From: a virus
Length of the DNA: 24,714 nucleotides
IMG/VR virus record: IMGVR_UViG_3300042502_000401
Span: 1-24,714 of that record
Reading direction: 5' to 3' (one strand)
Shown one piece after another: positions 8,315 through 16,148 of this stretch (positions are counted from its first letter, which is position 1; the number at the start of each line of letters is the position of its first letter). Under the pieces are notes generated by a model that saw only the letters and a list, made by a program, of their open reading frames with translations, made no database searches and was not told the DNA's origin. Both the position numbers and the translations under genes were made by a program.

Positions 8315-10240
8315 CTATTTTATTGTTTCCAAAAAGTTTTTACCAAAACTTCTTCTTCTTGCAAAGAATAAGCTTTCCATAAACCATGCCAAATCCTTGC
8401 TACGAATTGGGTCATGTGGATATGTTATTTTTATAGTAGTTTCCTCACCTTTCAATTCAGAATCCATATCTATAATATATTCCAATAAATTATAATTCAT
8501 ATTAAAACTATAATCTATCAAATTTCTTTGTTCAGCTACCACACATTTGTTTAACATCATTAAATCTTGTGTAATCTCAATTGGTAACTGATATGTATCG
8601 ATGAATCTACTCAATAACTCATACATATGTTCATATTTCTCATCTGAATGAACTCTAAATAGGGTTCTATATTGATTTGTAGATGCGTTTATACGAACCG
8701 GTCCTATTGTGGTATCTATTCTTTCACCTTTATCAAACCAATTCATCATAATATCACTAAGAGTATCTTCCTCTTCTTTCCAAAACGGATCAGATTGTAA
8801 AAACTCCCTAAATTTAGTATAAAACTCTTTATATGTATCTCCTTTATGTTTTCTAATGAATCTGGCAGCAATTTGAGAGAATCCACCCGTATGCCACGTT
8901 ATTAAAAACCAAGATAACTTATAAGCTTCTATCATTTCGTTAATATTCATAGTTGATGTTGATACAACTATCTCACTATGTTCAGGTGCCTCATCATCTG
9001 AAGCATTTGGGAAGTAATCGTAAACATATTGTCCTCTAATCGTATGGGATTCTCTTTGAGAAAGATTCATCTCAGCGTTTTCTAATATTTGAGCCTGCCA
9101 TGCTTCAATACTATCATGCTGCCCCACTTCCAATACACCAAACATCGTATCTGTCCAACTTTCTAATGTTTCACCAGGTAATCCAATGATTAATTCGGTG
9201 TTTAACGGAACTCCCATCATTCTACACTCCTCAAATATATCCGATATCTTATTAATACCCAAGTTATTCCTTTTAATTGTCTTTAATGTGTTCTCATCCA
9301 ACGATTGTAAGCTAATTGTTAACCCATTATTGAAGTGTCCGCTATTAATTAGCTTTTTAGCTATAGCAACTACCTCAGATTTCTGATTTTTAGCCCAACT
9401 CCATCCTGTTCTATACGGATATCCTGTTCTTTTCTGAACTTCTATTAGTTTATCCACAATCATATTATCTCTTTCAACGAATATACCAAAGTTGGCATCT
9501 GCTACATCCAAATAGCCTATCTTATTATCAGCCATCCACTCTAATTCGTGAAATACTCTAGTCAAACCAAATTGTTTTACCTTACTATAAGTTAAAGAAC
9601 CCCAATCACAAAATGTGCACTTATAAGGACACCCTCTATTAGTTTCTAATGTTCCGTTCCATTCGTTTTCTAGCGGCATTATATCATCAAATACACCCGT
9701 TAGATATGGAGATGGAACATCATCTAGTGTTTCAATTCGGATAGCACTACCAGTGTTTAAAACCTCACCATTTACATTAATAAGTAATCCAGGTATTAAA
9801 TCATACCACCTACCCAATACTCTACTCTCCAAAACCTTTGTGAATATAAATTCACCTTCGCTTTTAACAACCAAATCAGCAAATGGCATCCATTTACTAA
9901 AAATTTGAGAATCACTAATTGGTGGTTCTGGTCCTCCGAATATTACCAATACATTTGGATTGATTTCTTTTATTTTCTTAGCCAATGTAAAGTTATAATT
10001 ACGATTCCACACATAAGTTGAAAATGCAACTATATCCATTTTAGATAATTCAATAGCTAACCGATTTATTGGTTCTCTATTGTATATTATTCTATGAAGT
10101 TTAATACCAACCTTCACCAATTCATTTGTTTGAGCATGTGCCCATAATAAACCACAACTATATGGTAAATATGCAGCTATTCCACCAGGCCCTTGTCTGA
10201 AATTTGGTTGAACGAATGATATTTGTAACTTATTATTCAA
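8315..10240 (-). CDS. B12-binding-type radical SAM enzyme
   Basis: The 641 residues begin with a Rossmann domain of the B12-binding type: LQISFVQPNFRQGPG, AYLPYSCGLLWAHA (24-37) and IFGGPEP (100-106). The radical SAM domain follows, with RGCPYKCTFCDW holding the 4Fe-4S cysteines C204, C208 and C211 in CX3CX2C spacing, DVADANFGIF, and TELIIGLPGET. The long C-terminal part (about 400-641) has no motif I recognise. I see no DxHxxG, the usual lower-ligand motif for cobalamin. Such enzymes catalyse radical methylations or rearrangements; a sugar substrate is inferred only from the neighbours. The start must be TTG: no ATG or GTG lies between the upstream in-frame stop and the conserved N-terminus, and the TTG is four bases after the stop of the DegT-like gene. 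Confidence 0.9.
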   Translation of the reverse strand: MNNKLQISFVQPNFRQGPGGIAAYLPYSCGLLWAHAQTNELVKVGIKLHRIIYNREPINRLAIELSKMDIVAFSTYVWNRNYNFTLAKKIKEINPNVLVIFGGPEPPISDSQIFSKWMPFADLVVKSEGEFIFTKVLESRVLGRWYDLIPGLLINVNGEVLNTGSAIRIETLDDVPSPYLTGVFDDIMPLENEWNGTLETNRGCPYKCTFCDWGSLTYSKVKQFGLTRVFHELEWMADNKIGYLDVADANFGIFVERDNMIVDKLIEVQKRTGYPYRTGWSWAKNQKSEVVAIAKKLINSGHFNNGLTISLQSLDENTLKTIKRNNLGINKISDIFEECRMMGVPLNTELIIGLPGETLESWTDTMFGVLEVGQHDSIEAWQAQILENAEMNLSQRESHTIRGQYVYDYFPNASDDEAPEHSEIVVSTSTMNINEMIEAYKLSWFLITWHTGGFSQIAARFIRKHKGDTYKEFYTKFREFLQSDPFWKEEEDTLSDIMMNWFDKGERIDTTIGPVRINASTNQYRTLFRVHSDEKYEHMYELLSRFIDTYQLPIEITQDLMMLNKCVVAEQRNLIDYSFNMNYNLLEYIIDMDSELKGEETTIKITYPHDPIRSKDLAWFMESLFFARRRSFGKNFLETIK

Positions 10241-10244
10241 AACT

Positions 10245-10886
10245 TTAAATGTAATCTTTATATATTGTTTGCTCCGTTAAATCTTTATACATCCAACTAC
10301 CACCACAATGTGGATTAAATGATTTTATTTTGTCTGAATGAAATATTTCCAATCCTCTCTTTGCTTGCTCAGGAGTCATATACATATGCCAACCAATACA
10401 ATCAAACTCATCATCTTTATATAATTTAGTTTTATCTCTACCATCGTATATCATAGGTCTTGCCCATTGATTAAAAGTATCATCATTTGTAAGGATTATC
10501 CCACCCGTTCCAATATTTAGGATTTTTTTAAAATGAAAAGAAAGTATCATATAGGATTCATCCAATGTATCATAATACATTCCTTCATAGAACGCAGTTG
10601 CTGCATCATATATTCCAGTATAACCCAATTGATACATACCATCCCATTGAGTATCTTGAAATACCGGCTTATTGCCTGATAAGATGATTTGGTTAGGTAC
10701 CGAAACATATGTTCTTGTTGGTATTCCTATTTCTTGTCCAACTATTCCTAAATAATGTAATACTAAACGAATTGCGTTTGTATTAGAATCACATGCTATT
10801 GCATATTTTGAACCACAATATTCTGCTATCTCTTTTTCAAAATGAGTAACCCAATCCCAACTATCGTTTATTGTATAATCTCTCAT
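10245..10886 (-). CDS. Miniature DegT/DnrJ/EryC1-type PLP aminotransferase homologue
   Basis: The sequence is clearly of the sugar aminotransferase family but has only 213 residues against about 370-400 normally. Present are FEKEIAEYCGSKYAIACDSN (16-35), YDAATAF with the PLP-pyridine Asp at D94, and SFHFKKILNIGTGGIILTND with the Schiff-base Lys at K121. The stretch that usually separates the second strand from the Asp motif is shortened, and the C-terminal small domain is absent: the chain ends soon after TPEQAKRGLEIF. No frameshift remnant is seen; the next gene starts four bases later. It may be a stable PLP-binding mini-enzyme, a partner for a host full-length enzyme, or a decaying gene. 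It overlaps the SGNH gene upstream by 26 bases. Confidence 0.85.
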   Translation of the reverse strand: MRDYTINDSWDWVTHFEKEIAEYCGSKYAIACDSNTNAIRLVLHYLGIVGQEIGIPTRTYVSVPNQIILSGNKPVFQDTQWDGMYQLGYTGIYDAATAFYEGMYYDTLDESYMILSFHFKKILNIGTGGIILTNDDTFNQWARPMIYDGRDKTKLYKDDEFDCIGWHMYMTPEQAKRGLEIFHSDKIKSFNPHCGGSWMYKDLTEQTIYKDYI

Positions 10887-11655
10887 AATGCTTAATTATA
10901 TATTTTGAAACTTCCTTTGCCCCAATAATATTGGTATGACCCGAATTTCCCTCACAATATCTTTCATCTCCCCATTTGTGTATAAATTGTAAAATAGGAG
11001 TACCATCCACATCAACATATTTTTCATCAAATAATAAATCCACCATATTTTTATCAACAATACTCTTTACAAAATTCAATGAATTATCTAAATTAAATTC
11101 TTCTTTTTCAAATTTATAGTCTCGGATGTAAACCTTATTGTTTTCAAAATATAGTTTATTATCATTTACAGCATCAAAAAACATATATGGAATACCTTTT
11201 GAATCACAAAAAGTTTTAACCATTAACATCGATTGATATGTTTTCATCAATGCCCAATTTAAATCAGAAAAAAATGGATATAATGCATCTCTATGTTTAT
11301 ATATCCAATAACCTGGCGTATCATCTCCACAATCATCTGATATAAAATCGTTTGGTTGTGCACTCCATATCCATTTACCAATTTTACCACCCATATCATC
11401 AAAATGAATCATCTGTCTCATCATTTCGGTCCAAGCTATTATAACAACTGAACTATCCCATAATTCTGGATTTTTTTGTAAAAATGTTATAGTTTGTAAC
11501 GATATCCATTCATTACTCATTCCACCAGATGCTAAGTTTTTTAATTTTAAATTAAGAGTATCAGCTGTCCAATATGCCCATGATGCTGTTTCACCCATAT
11601 CATGTCCTTCTGTAAACGAATCACCACATACTATAAGGTTTTTTATATTTTGCAT
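10861..11655 (-). CDS. SGNH/GDSL-like hydrolase or acyltransferase, copy 4 (GDS type)
   Basis: The 264-residue protein shows KNLIVCGDSFTEGHDMGE (candidate S13), a clear block II LKNLASGGMSNEWISLQ (G45, N48), a block III-like VIIAWTEMMRQMIHF (71-85) and C-terminal GNSGHTNIIGAKEVSKYI with candidate H240. The His is preceded by Asn-Ser-Gly rather than Asp-x-x, as in copy 1. There is no signal peptide. It reads into the DegT-like gene by a 26-base overlap and follows the glycosyltransferase-like gene by 6 bases. It is most like copies 1 and 2 in its GDS block. The substrate is unknown; an O-acyl group on a cytoplasmic sugar intermediate is a guess from context. Confidence 0.8.
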   Translation of the reverse strand: MQNIKNLIVCGDSFTEGHDMGETASWAYWTADTLNLKLKNLASGGMSNEWISLQTITFLQKNPELWDSSVVIIAWTEMMRQMIHFDDMGGKIGKWIWSAQPNDFISDDCGDDTPGYWIYKHRDALYPFFSDLNWALMKTYQSMLMVKTFCDSKGIPYMFFDAVNDNKLYFENNKVYIRDYKFEKEEFNLDNSLNFVKSIVDKNMVDLLFDEKYVDVDGTPILQFIHKWGDERYCEGNSGHTNIIGAKEVSKYIIKHYERLYNKR

Positions 11656-11661
11656 AGTTTG

Positions 11662-12876
11662 TTATAAAAAATTATTTAAATTATATAAATCATATTCCTC
11701 CATTCTATTTGTTAATATTTGAAAATTACTATGAACTCTGTTTAAATTATTTACATAATATTTGTGCAGTTCATCTTTAGTCATACTATTGATAACTTTT
11801 AAGTTTTTTTCAAATTGTTCAAATATTTCATTTTTTTTAAATTTAGGAGTTAAATCAAATAAATCCTCAAACATATCAAATCCCAAATCTTTCAAATACC
11901 TAATTGATGCAGGTTGTCCAAGTATTAATGGAATGTTAAATCCATAAAATGCTTTTAAAGATTTTTCCGAAAATACTGCATTTTTTGATAATTCATTTTG
12001 AAAGAAATATGTTTCTGTTGTAATAGAAACATAACTTTGTAACGAGTATTGAGGAGGAATTGCAAACGCAACAAATACATTTGGATTTACATCAGTAGTA
12101 TCACACAAATATGGTATCTCAAATTCATCTAAATATTTTAAATATTCGTTTGTAGATTTAAATTCTAAAAAATCAACAAAACTTTGATATTGCTCTTCAT
12201 CATTCTTAAAATATGCAAAATCTACATAAGAAAAATACCCATCATTTAGCATGTTATTATTTTTAATAAGTTCATAACACTTTAAACGATGCGGTTTATG
12301 TATTCCATTAAAAAAATTATATTTTTTTTCCCTAACTAATGTATTAGTTTGTGAAAATAACCCATCTATAAATGTATTGTAATTCCATTGTAAATATGCA
12401 TTCATTATATAGTAGTTTGCAACTTTATCCATAGCAGATATAGTAGGTATAATAGAATACGGGTCTTTTAAATTATTTATTATATGGAATACATTTGTAT
12501 TTTCGAAAGATTCTCTTGTATATTCTAAAAAAGTTTCATCTGTCAATACTATAAATTTTATATTTGGATATTTTTTAGATAAAAAATCAATATAATTATT
12601 ATTTGGTAATGTACAATTTTCAAAAATATCTATGTTAAAAAATAATATTGAAATATCCGGATTGGAATCTATATAATTTGATATGGTTTCTTTGTTAAAC
12701 AAAACATCACCTCGTTGGATTTCAATATGAACATAATTATTTTTTTTTAAAATTCTTTTTATTGCATTTGTTTTTGATAATAACCTTTCAAATATTATTG
12801 GCATATTAACATATTGTAATAATATCTTTGGGTTTCTATCAAAATAGCAATTTTTATATTCTAATATATGTATCAT
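11662..12876 (-). CDS. Glycosyltransferase-like protein, copy A
   Basis: Of its 404 residues the N-terminal half (about 1-190) is unlike anything I recognise. The C-terminal half contains HKPHRLKCYELI near 190-205, SYVSITTETYFFQNE near 277-291 and FSEKSLKAFYGFNIPLILG (302-320), then RYLKDLGFDMFEDLFD (326-341). The pattern (sequence before SEK, a short spacer, PLILG, then LKDLGF) resembles the nucleotide-sugar-binding region of alpha-1,3-fucosyltransferase-type and related phage glycosyltransferases. The gene at 18063 has the same block with identical spacing, so the two are paralogues. Its role would be transfer of a sugar to a glycan or protein. It overlaps the dioxygenase gene upstream in an ATGA junction. 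Family assignment is moderate; donor and acceptor are unknown. Confidence 0.65.
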   Translation of the reverse strand: MIHILEYKNCYFDRNPKILLQYVNMPIIFERLLSKTNAIKRILKKNNYVHIEIQRGDVLFNKETISNYIDSNPDISILFFNIDIFENCTLPNNNYIDFLSKKYPNIKFIVLTDETFLEYTRESFENTNVFHIINNLKDPYSIIPTISAMDKVANYYIMNAYLQWNYNTFIDGLFSQTNTLVREKKYNFFNGIHKPHRLKCYELIKNNNMLNDGYFSYVDFAYFKNDEEQYQSFVDFLEFKSTNEYLKYLDEFEIPYLCDTTDVNPNVFVAFAIPPQYSLQSYVSITTETYFFQNELSKNAVFSEKSLKAFYGFNIPLILGQPASIRYLKDLGFDMFEDLFDLTPKFKKNEIFEQFEKNLKVINSMTKDELHKYYVNNLNRVHSNFQILTNRMEEYDLYNLNNFL

Positions 12877-13658
12877 TTGTTTTTTGGGTTATATCCATAA
12901 TCTTCACCACCCTTACCAACAAAGTGACCATTCCATTCTGCTTCTTCGTGCAATTTGTGATGAGAATATTCATTTGTTTTATAAGCGCTTCTGTGAGGTG
13001 GGTTGAATTTATCTGGTTCTGATGTTGAAATATAATAGAAGAAACGAATTGCACATCTACCATATACATCATCGGAGCATTCTACTTTACTTACACTATG
13101 TACGGGTCCTTTTGGGACATTTTCTGATATTATAAATCTATTAAATAAAGGTGCTACCGATTCTACTATTTTTGCGTTTGGATCTAATTCAGGATTAGCT
13201 GTCCAAGTTACATTATGCCCTCCCCACTCTTCTTTCCAATTTGGTGTTATATAAAGTAATGAAGTTAACTTTCTATGTAATCTTAATCTATCATTCCAAT
13301 TAAAATCATAATGAGGTGATAATACAGTTCCGTTTCTTAAAATAGAATACCCAGCTCCAACTAAATGCGGGTCTGGTAATAATCCACTTATACCTGTCAT
13401 TTGTTCCAACTCATAAAGAAACTCACCTGAATGCATTATATCATATGTAACTTTATGTGCGGTTGGTAGAGAAATTAAATCATTAAACTCTTCCATACGA
13501 GAACCAGCTCGTGTAAATACAGTCCATCCACCTTTTGGTGCATTCATACATTCCTCATACAACTTCATACAAGTCTCTTCATCCAAAAAATTATCTATTG
13601 TGGCTCTAGCAAATCCCTCTGCTTTGGTTTTTTCCCACTCTTTCTTTTTTTGTATCAT
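12873..13658 (-). CDS. 2-oxoglutarate/Fe(II) dioxygenase, prolyl 4-hydroxylase-like fold
   Basis: The 261-residue protein carries the facial triad: SPHYDFNW gives H116 and D118, and KGPVHSVSKV gives the distal H187. An Arg at 201 or 205 in YGRCAIRFFYYIS would bind the 2-oxoglutarate carboxylate. LTSLLYITPNWKEEWGGHNV matches the core strand seen in 2OG-FeII_Oxy_3 proteins. Members hydroxylate proline in peptides and also free amino acids or other small molecules; the sequence does not decide which. All catalytic residues are in place, so activity is likely. It sits in ATGA junctions with both neighbours (glycosyltransferase-like downstream, SGNH upstream). Possible targets are a glycan intermediate or a virion protein. 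Confidence 0.92.
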   Translation of the reverse strand: MIQKKKEWEKTKAEGFARATIDNFLDEETCMKLYEECMNAPKGGWTVFTRAGSRMEEFNDLISLPTAHKVTYDIMHSGEFLYELEQMTGISGLLPDPHLVGAGYSILRNGTVLSPHYDFNWNDRLRLHRKLTSLLYITPNWKEEWGGHNVTWTANPELDPNAKIVESVAPLFNRFIISENVPKGPVHSVSKVECSDDVYGRCAIRFFYYISTSEPDKFNPPHRSAYKTNEYSHHKLHEEAEWNGHFVGKGGEDYGYNPKNK

Positions 13659-14677
13659 AATCGTATTGCATTGTGTTTAGTTCTACTCCATCTATCAGTA
13701 AAATCAAAAGTGAATTCACCTATAAATGGAATCAAATCGTTATAAATGTATTCCTTAAAGAAATCAATATAAACTGAATCATGTGGATGTGCCCCAAATG
13801 AAGTAACATAACCCTCATTGGGAATATCCCATTCGTTTGCACCCGATGTGTATGCTATATGTCCAAATCTTTCCATTGCATATTCATCAATACCACCAAA
13901 ATTGAAATTTTTCGTTTCGTAAAATGCGAATTTAGTTAAATCAATACTATCCCAAATTTGATTTAAATAATCTGAGAATTCTTTTATATGTGTTAATTTT
14001 TTTAGATTTGGTAGTTCTATTAATTCTTTATTAAAAATAGAATCATTACCATATTCGTGTGAGAAGTTTTTATAATACCCCTCAAATGTATTATTCATCA
14101 AAAAGAACTTATATTGTATTTTATTTGCATTTAAGTAATTTTGTAAATCTAATATATTAGTTAGATATTGCTCTAATCTATCTATTGGTTTATGCGATAT
14201 ATGCAAATTTTCTTTAAATAACTCTAAATAAGTTATTAAGTTAGAATCTTCTAATTCATCAAAGCTATCAACATCAGGGTTTAGATAAACTCTATCACCA
14301 ATTATAACATTCAATGATTTGTATTTTGCTATATAATCATACGAATCATCCGTTCTATTAAAGTTATTATCCAATACAAAAGTTCCCTCTGAATTTTTAA
14401 CATTATTTAATATATGATTTGAGTTTTCTTTGGGTAATTCAATAAATAATCTATTCGGTTGTGACCATTCGGTTACTACAAATATATCAGATGGGTTTAC
14501 ACCTTTTTTTAAAAGTTTAGATATAGTATAAATAATACTTCTTTTTTGATACTCAGCCCCATGCGAATCACAATGTAAATCAATAACCTTAAATTGATTA
14601 TCATTACCTTTAGTGAATTCTTTCATTGAACGAAACATCACACCATAACTACATCCAGTATTAACTATATATTTCAT
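13655..14677 (-). CDS. SGNH-like protein, copy 5 (GCS type, tandem duplicate)
   Basis: The 340-residue protein begins KYIVNTGCSYGVM (S10 in a GCS block), and its block III-like strand is FVVTEWSQPNRLFIELP (66-82), close to TIIQWSDPTRQ of copy 3. A block II Asn is not evident. The C-terminus has FGAHPHDSVYIDFFKEYI with candidate H297 and H299. It shares long colinear stretches with the next gene upstream: FFLMNNTFEGY against SFLMNNVFDGW, YLNQIWDSIDLTKFAFYET against YTKALWDCIDLDMFVFHTT, and GGIDEY in both. The pair is therefore a tandem duplication. It lies in ATGA junctions on both sides. Catalytic competence is doubtful given the missing block II Asn and absent DxxH. Confidence 0.65.
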   Translation of the reverse strand: MKYIVNTGCSYGVMFRSMKEFTKGNDNQFKVIDLHCDSHGAEYQKRSIIYTISKLLKKGVNPSDIFVVTEWSQPNRLFIELPKENSNHILNNVKNSEGTFVLDNNFNRTDDSYDYIAKYKSLNVIIGDRVYLNPDVDSFDELEDSNLITYLELFKENLHISHKPIDRLEQYLTNILDLQNYLNANKIQYKFFLMNNTFEGYYKNFSHEYGNDSIFNKELIELPNLKKLTHIKEFSDYLNQIWDSIDLTKFAFYETKNFNFGGIDEYAMERFGHIAYTSGANEWDIPNEGYVTSFGAHPHDSVYIDFFKEYIYNDLIPFIGEFTFDFTDRWSRTKHNAIRL

Positions 14678-15591
14678 TTAAACCAATCATTTATTTGATT
14701 AATCATATATTCTTTTGCAAACTCATAATAAATTTTTCCGGTTGGGTGATTACCAAAATAAAAATTTTTAATAGATGGGTCTAAAAAATACTTTTTATCC
14801 GGAAATTTATCTAACAAATATTCATCAATTCCACCATACTTATTTTCATTGGTAGTATGGAATACAAACATATCTAAATCTATACAATCCCACAAAGCTT
14901 TAGTATAATCGCTTATTTCCGAAATGTGCTTAGTTCCTTTGGTGCTTGGTAAATTAAATTCTTTATGATTGTTGTATATGTGGTTATAATCGGAATCCCA
15001 ACCATCAAAAACATTATTCATTAAAAATGATATTGTTTTAATATTATTCTTTTTTACAAAAGATTGTAAAGTAACAATACTACTCAAATATGATTCAAAG
15101 TGCTCTTGTATAGTTTTTTTGGTGTATATAATACTACTTTGATAATCATACCAATCTTTAATACTTCCTTTTAAATTTCTATCAGATATTAAAAAAGAAT
15201 AAATTTGATTCTTAACCTTTACCAAAGATTGTGTAAATTGTATAGGAGAATAAGTATATTCTCTAATATCATAATTATCAAATTTTAAAATATCATTAGC
15301 AATTTCATAATACTCAATTGGTAATTTTACAGAAGTTCTTCCTATTTGAGTAAAATTATTAATAACCAATATATCTTTTGGTAATACACCATTTTCCAAT
15401 AAAGAACTAACTGCTATTATTATTGCCTCTGTTATAAATTCATTACTGGCGGAACTAGCTCCTAACATTAGGAATTCTACATCATCGTAATCAAGTTCAT
15501 GCCCATTTTCAGATATTCTTAATGGTAATAAATATTTTCCAGGATCTTTGTATGCATAACTACATCCACCTATTATGATATATTTTTTCAT
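14674..15591 (-). CDS. SGNH-like protein, copy 6 (GCS type, tandem duplicate)
   Basis: I place the start at the ATG at 15591, which overlaps the upstream stop in a TAATG junction; the slightly longer frame would need a TTG at 15597. That gives 305 residues. Block I is KYIIIGGCSYAYKD (S11), block II FLMLGASSASNEFI (G44, N50), the block III-like strand ILVINNFTQIGR, and the C-terminus FGNHPTGKIYYEFAKEYM with candidate H282. It is the paralogue of the gene directly downstream. The GCS form keeps the small residue and Ser of block I but has Cys at the Asp position, as in copies 3, 5 and 7. Function is unknown beyond the likely fold. Confidence 0.65.
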   Translation of the reverse strand: MKKYIIIGGCSYAYKDPGKYLLPLRISENGHELDYDDVEFLMLGASSASNEFITEAIIIAVSSLLENGVLPKDILVINNFTQIGRTSVKLPIEYYEIANDILKFDNYDIREYTYSPIQFTQSLVKVKNQIYSFLISDRNLKGSIKDWYDYQSSIIYTKKTIQEHFESYLSSIVTLQSFVKKNNIKTISFLMNNVFDGWDSDYNHIYNNHKEFNLPSTKGTKHISEISDYTKALWDCIDLDMFVFHTTNENKYGGIDEYLLDKFPDKKYFLDPSIKNFYFGNHPTGKIYYEFAKEYMINQINDWFK

Positions 15592-15995
15592 TACCAACTA
15601 ATTTCCCAGTCTTTAAAATCTGCTGCTAAGCAGTCTATTTTGTAATCTTTTCTACCACCAACTACTTCTTGTATTTTATTTTTTGCAGTATTACGAATGC
15701 CATTTAAACCATGCGTTAGTGCTAATGCATTTGGTCCTTCAGTTCCATTTCTCACATTTGATTCATTGTGCCAAATATGTAAATTCATCTGAGAAAGGAC
15801 TACTATTGCTCTAATTGTTTCCGCTGTAATTGGTTCTTTACTTTCATTCAAATATAATTGAATATCATGCACAATATCTTTAATTTCTTGCGCATACTCT
15901 TCTTTGTGTTTTGAAATAAACACTTCTTTTAATTGGGATATTGATAATCTATCAATTAATTCAGCCAATGTTGGTAAATACTTTCTTTCTGCCAT
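15591..15995 (-). CDS. DUF4254-like helical protein of a glycan cluster
   Basis: The 134 residues start at an ATG (15995) five bases after the stop of the 42-residue gene; a longer frame from a TTG at 16016 would overlap that gene and is less likely. The sequence MAERKYLPTLAELIDRLSIS, then QLKEVF, LNLHIWHN-like QMNLHIWHNESNVRNG, and LTHGLNGIRNTAKNKI recalls DUF4254 proteins, with their IDRLSI...LK opening, a central LWxxE motif and an LNxxRN motif. Those are small all-helical proteins often found next to lipopolysaccharide or sugar genes in bacteria. The function of that family is not known to me. Similar proteins occur in marine phages. The resemblance is by eye and needs a profile search. 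Confidence 0.75.
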   Translation of the reverse strand: MAERKYLPTLAELIDRLSISQLKEVFISKHKEEYAQEIKDIVHDIQLYLNESKEPITAETIRAIVVLSQMNLHIWHNESNVRNGTEGPNALALTHGLNGIRNTAKNKIQEVVGGRKDYKIDCLAADFKDWEISW

Positions 15996-15999
15996 ATTG

Positions 16000-16128
16000 T
16001 TAGTGTTTATAGACAAACGGGTCTCTTTTTTTGAGTTCGGCCAATCTTTCTTTGTAAAGTTTTTCTAACTTCTTCCTTTTACGCTTGTCTTGGAATTTTT
16101 TCCACAATTTTTTAATGTAATTAACCAT
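16000..16128 (-). CDS. Small lysine-rich protein, 42 residues
   Basis: An ATG at 16128 opens a 43-codon frame ending in TAA at 16000-16002. The product begins MVNYIKKLWKKFQDKRKRKK and ends LAELKKRDPFVYKH. It is very rich in Lys and Arg, with alternating hydrophobic residues that would make one amphipathic, strongly basic helix. It fills exactly the gap between two longer genes: 20 bases after the SGNH gene upstream and 4 bases before the ATG of the DUF4254-like gene. This tight fit, and a KKRDPF ending that I recall from similar small marine phage ORFs, argue it is real. It could bind RNA, DNA, membrane or its neighbour protein; none of this can be shown here. Confidence 0.7.
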   Translation of the reverse strand: MVNYIKKLWKKFQDKRKRKKLEKLYKERLAELKKRDPFVYKH

Positions 16129-16148
16129 AAAGATACGATTTTTTTTCC

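Noticed and set aside
15996-16016. TTG start at 16016 for the DUF4254-like gene
   Set aside because: It would overlap the end of the 42-residue gene; the ATG at 15995 fits the family N-terminus.
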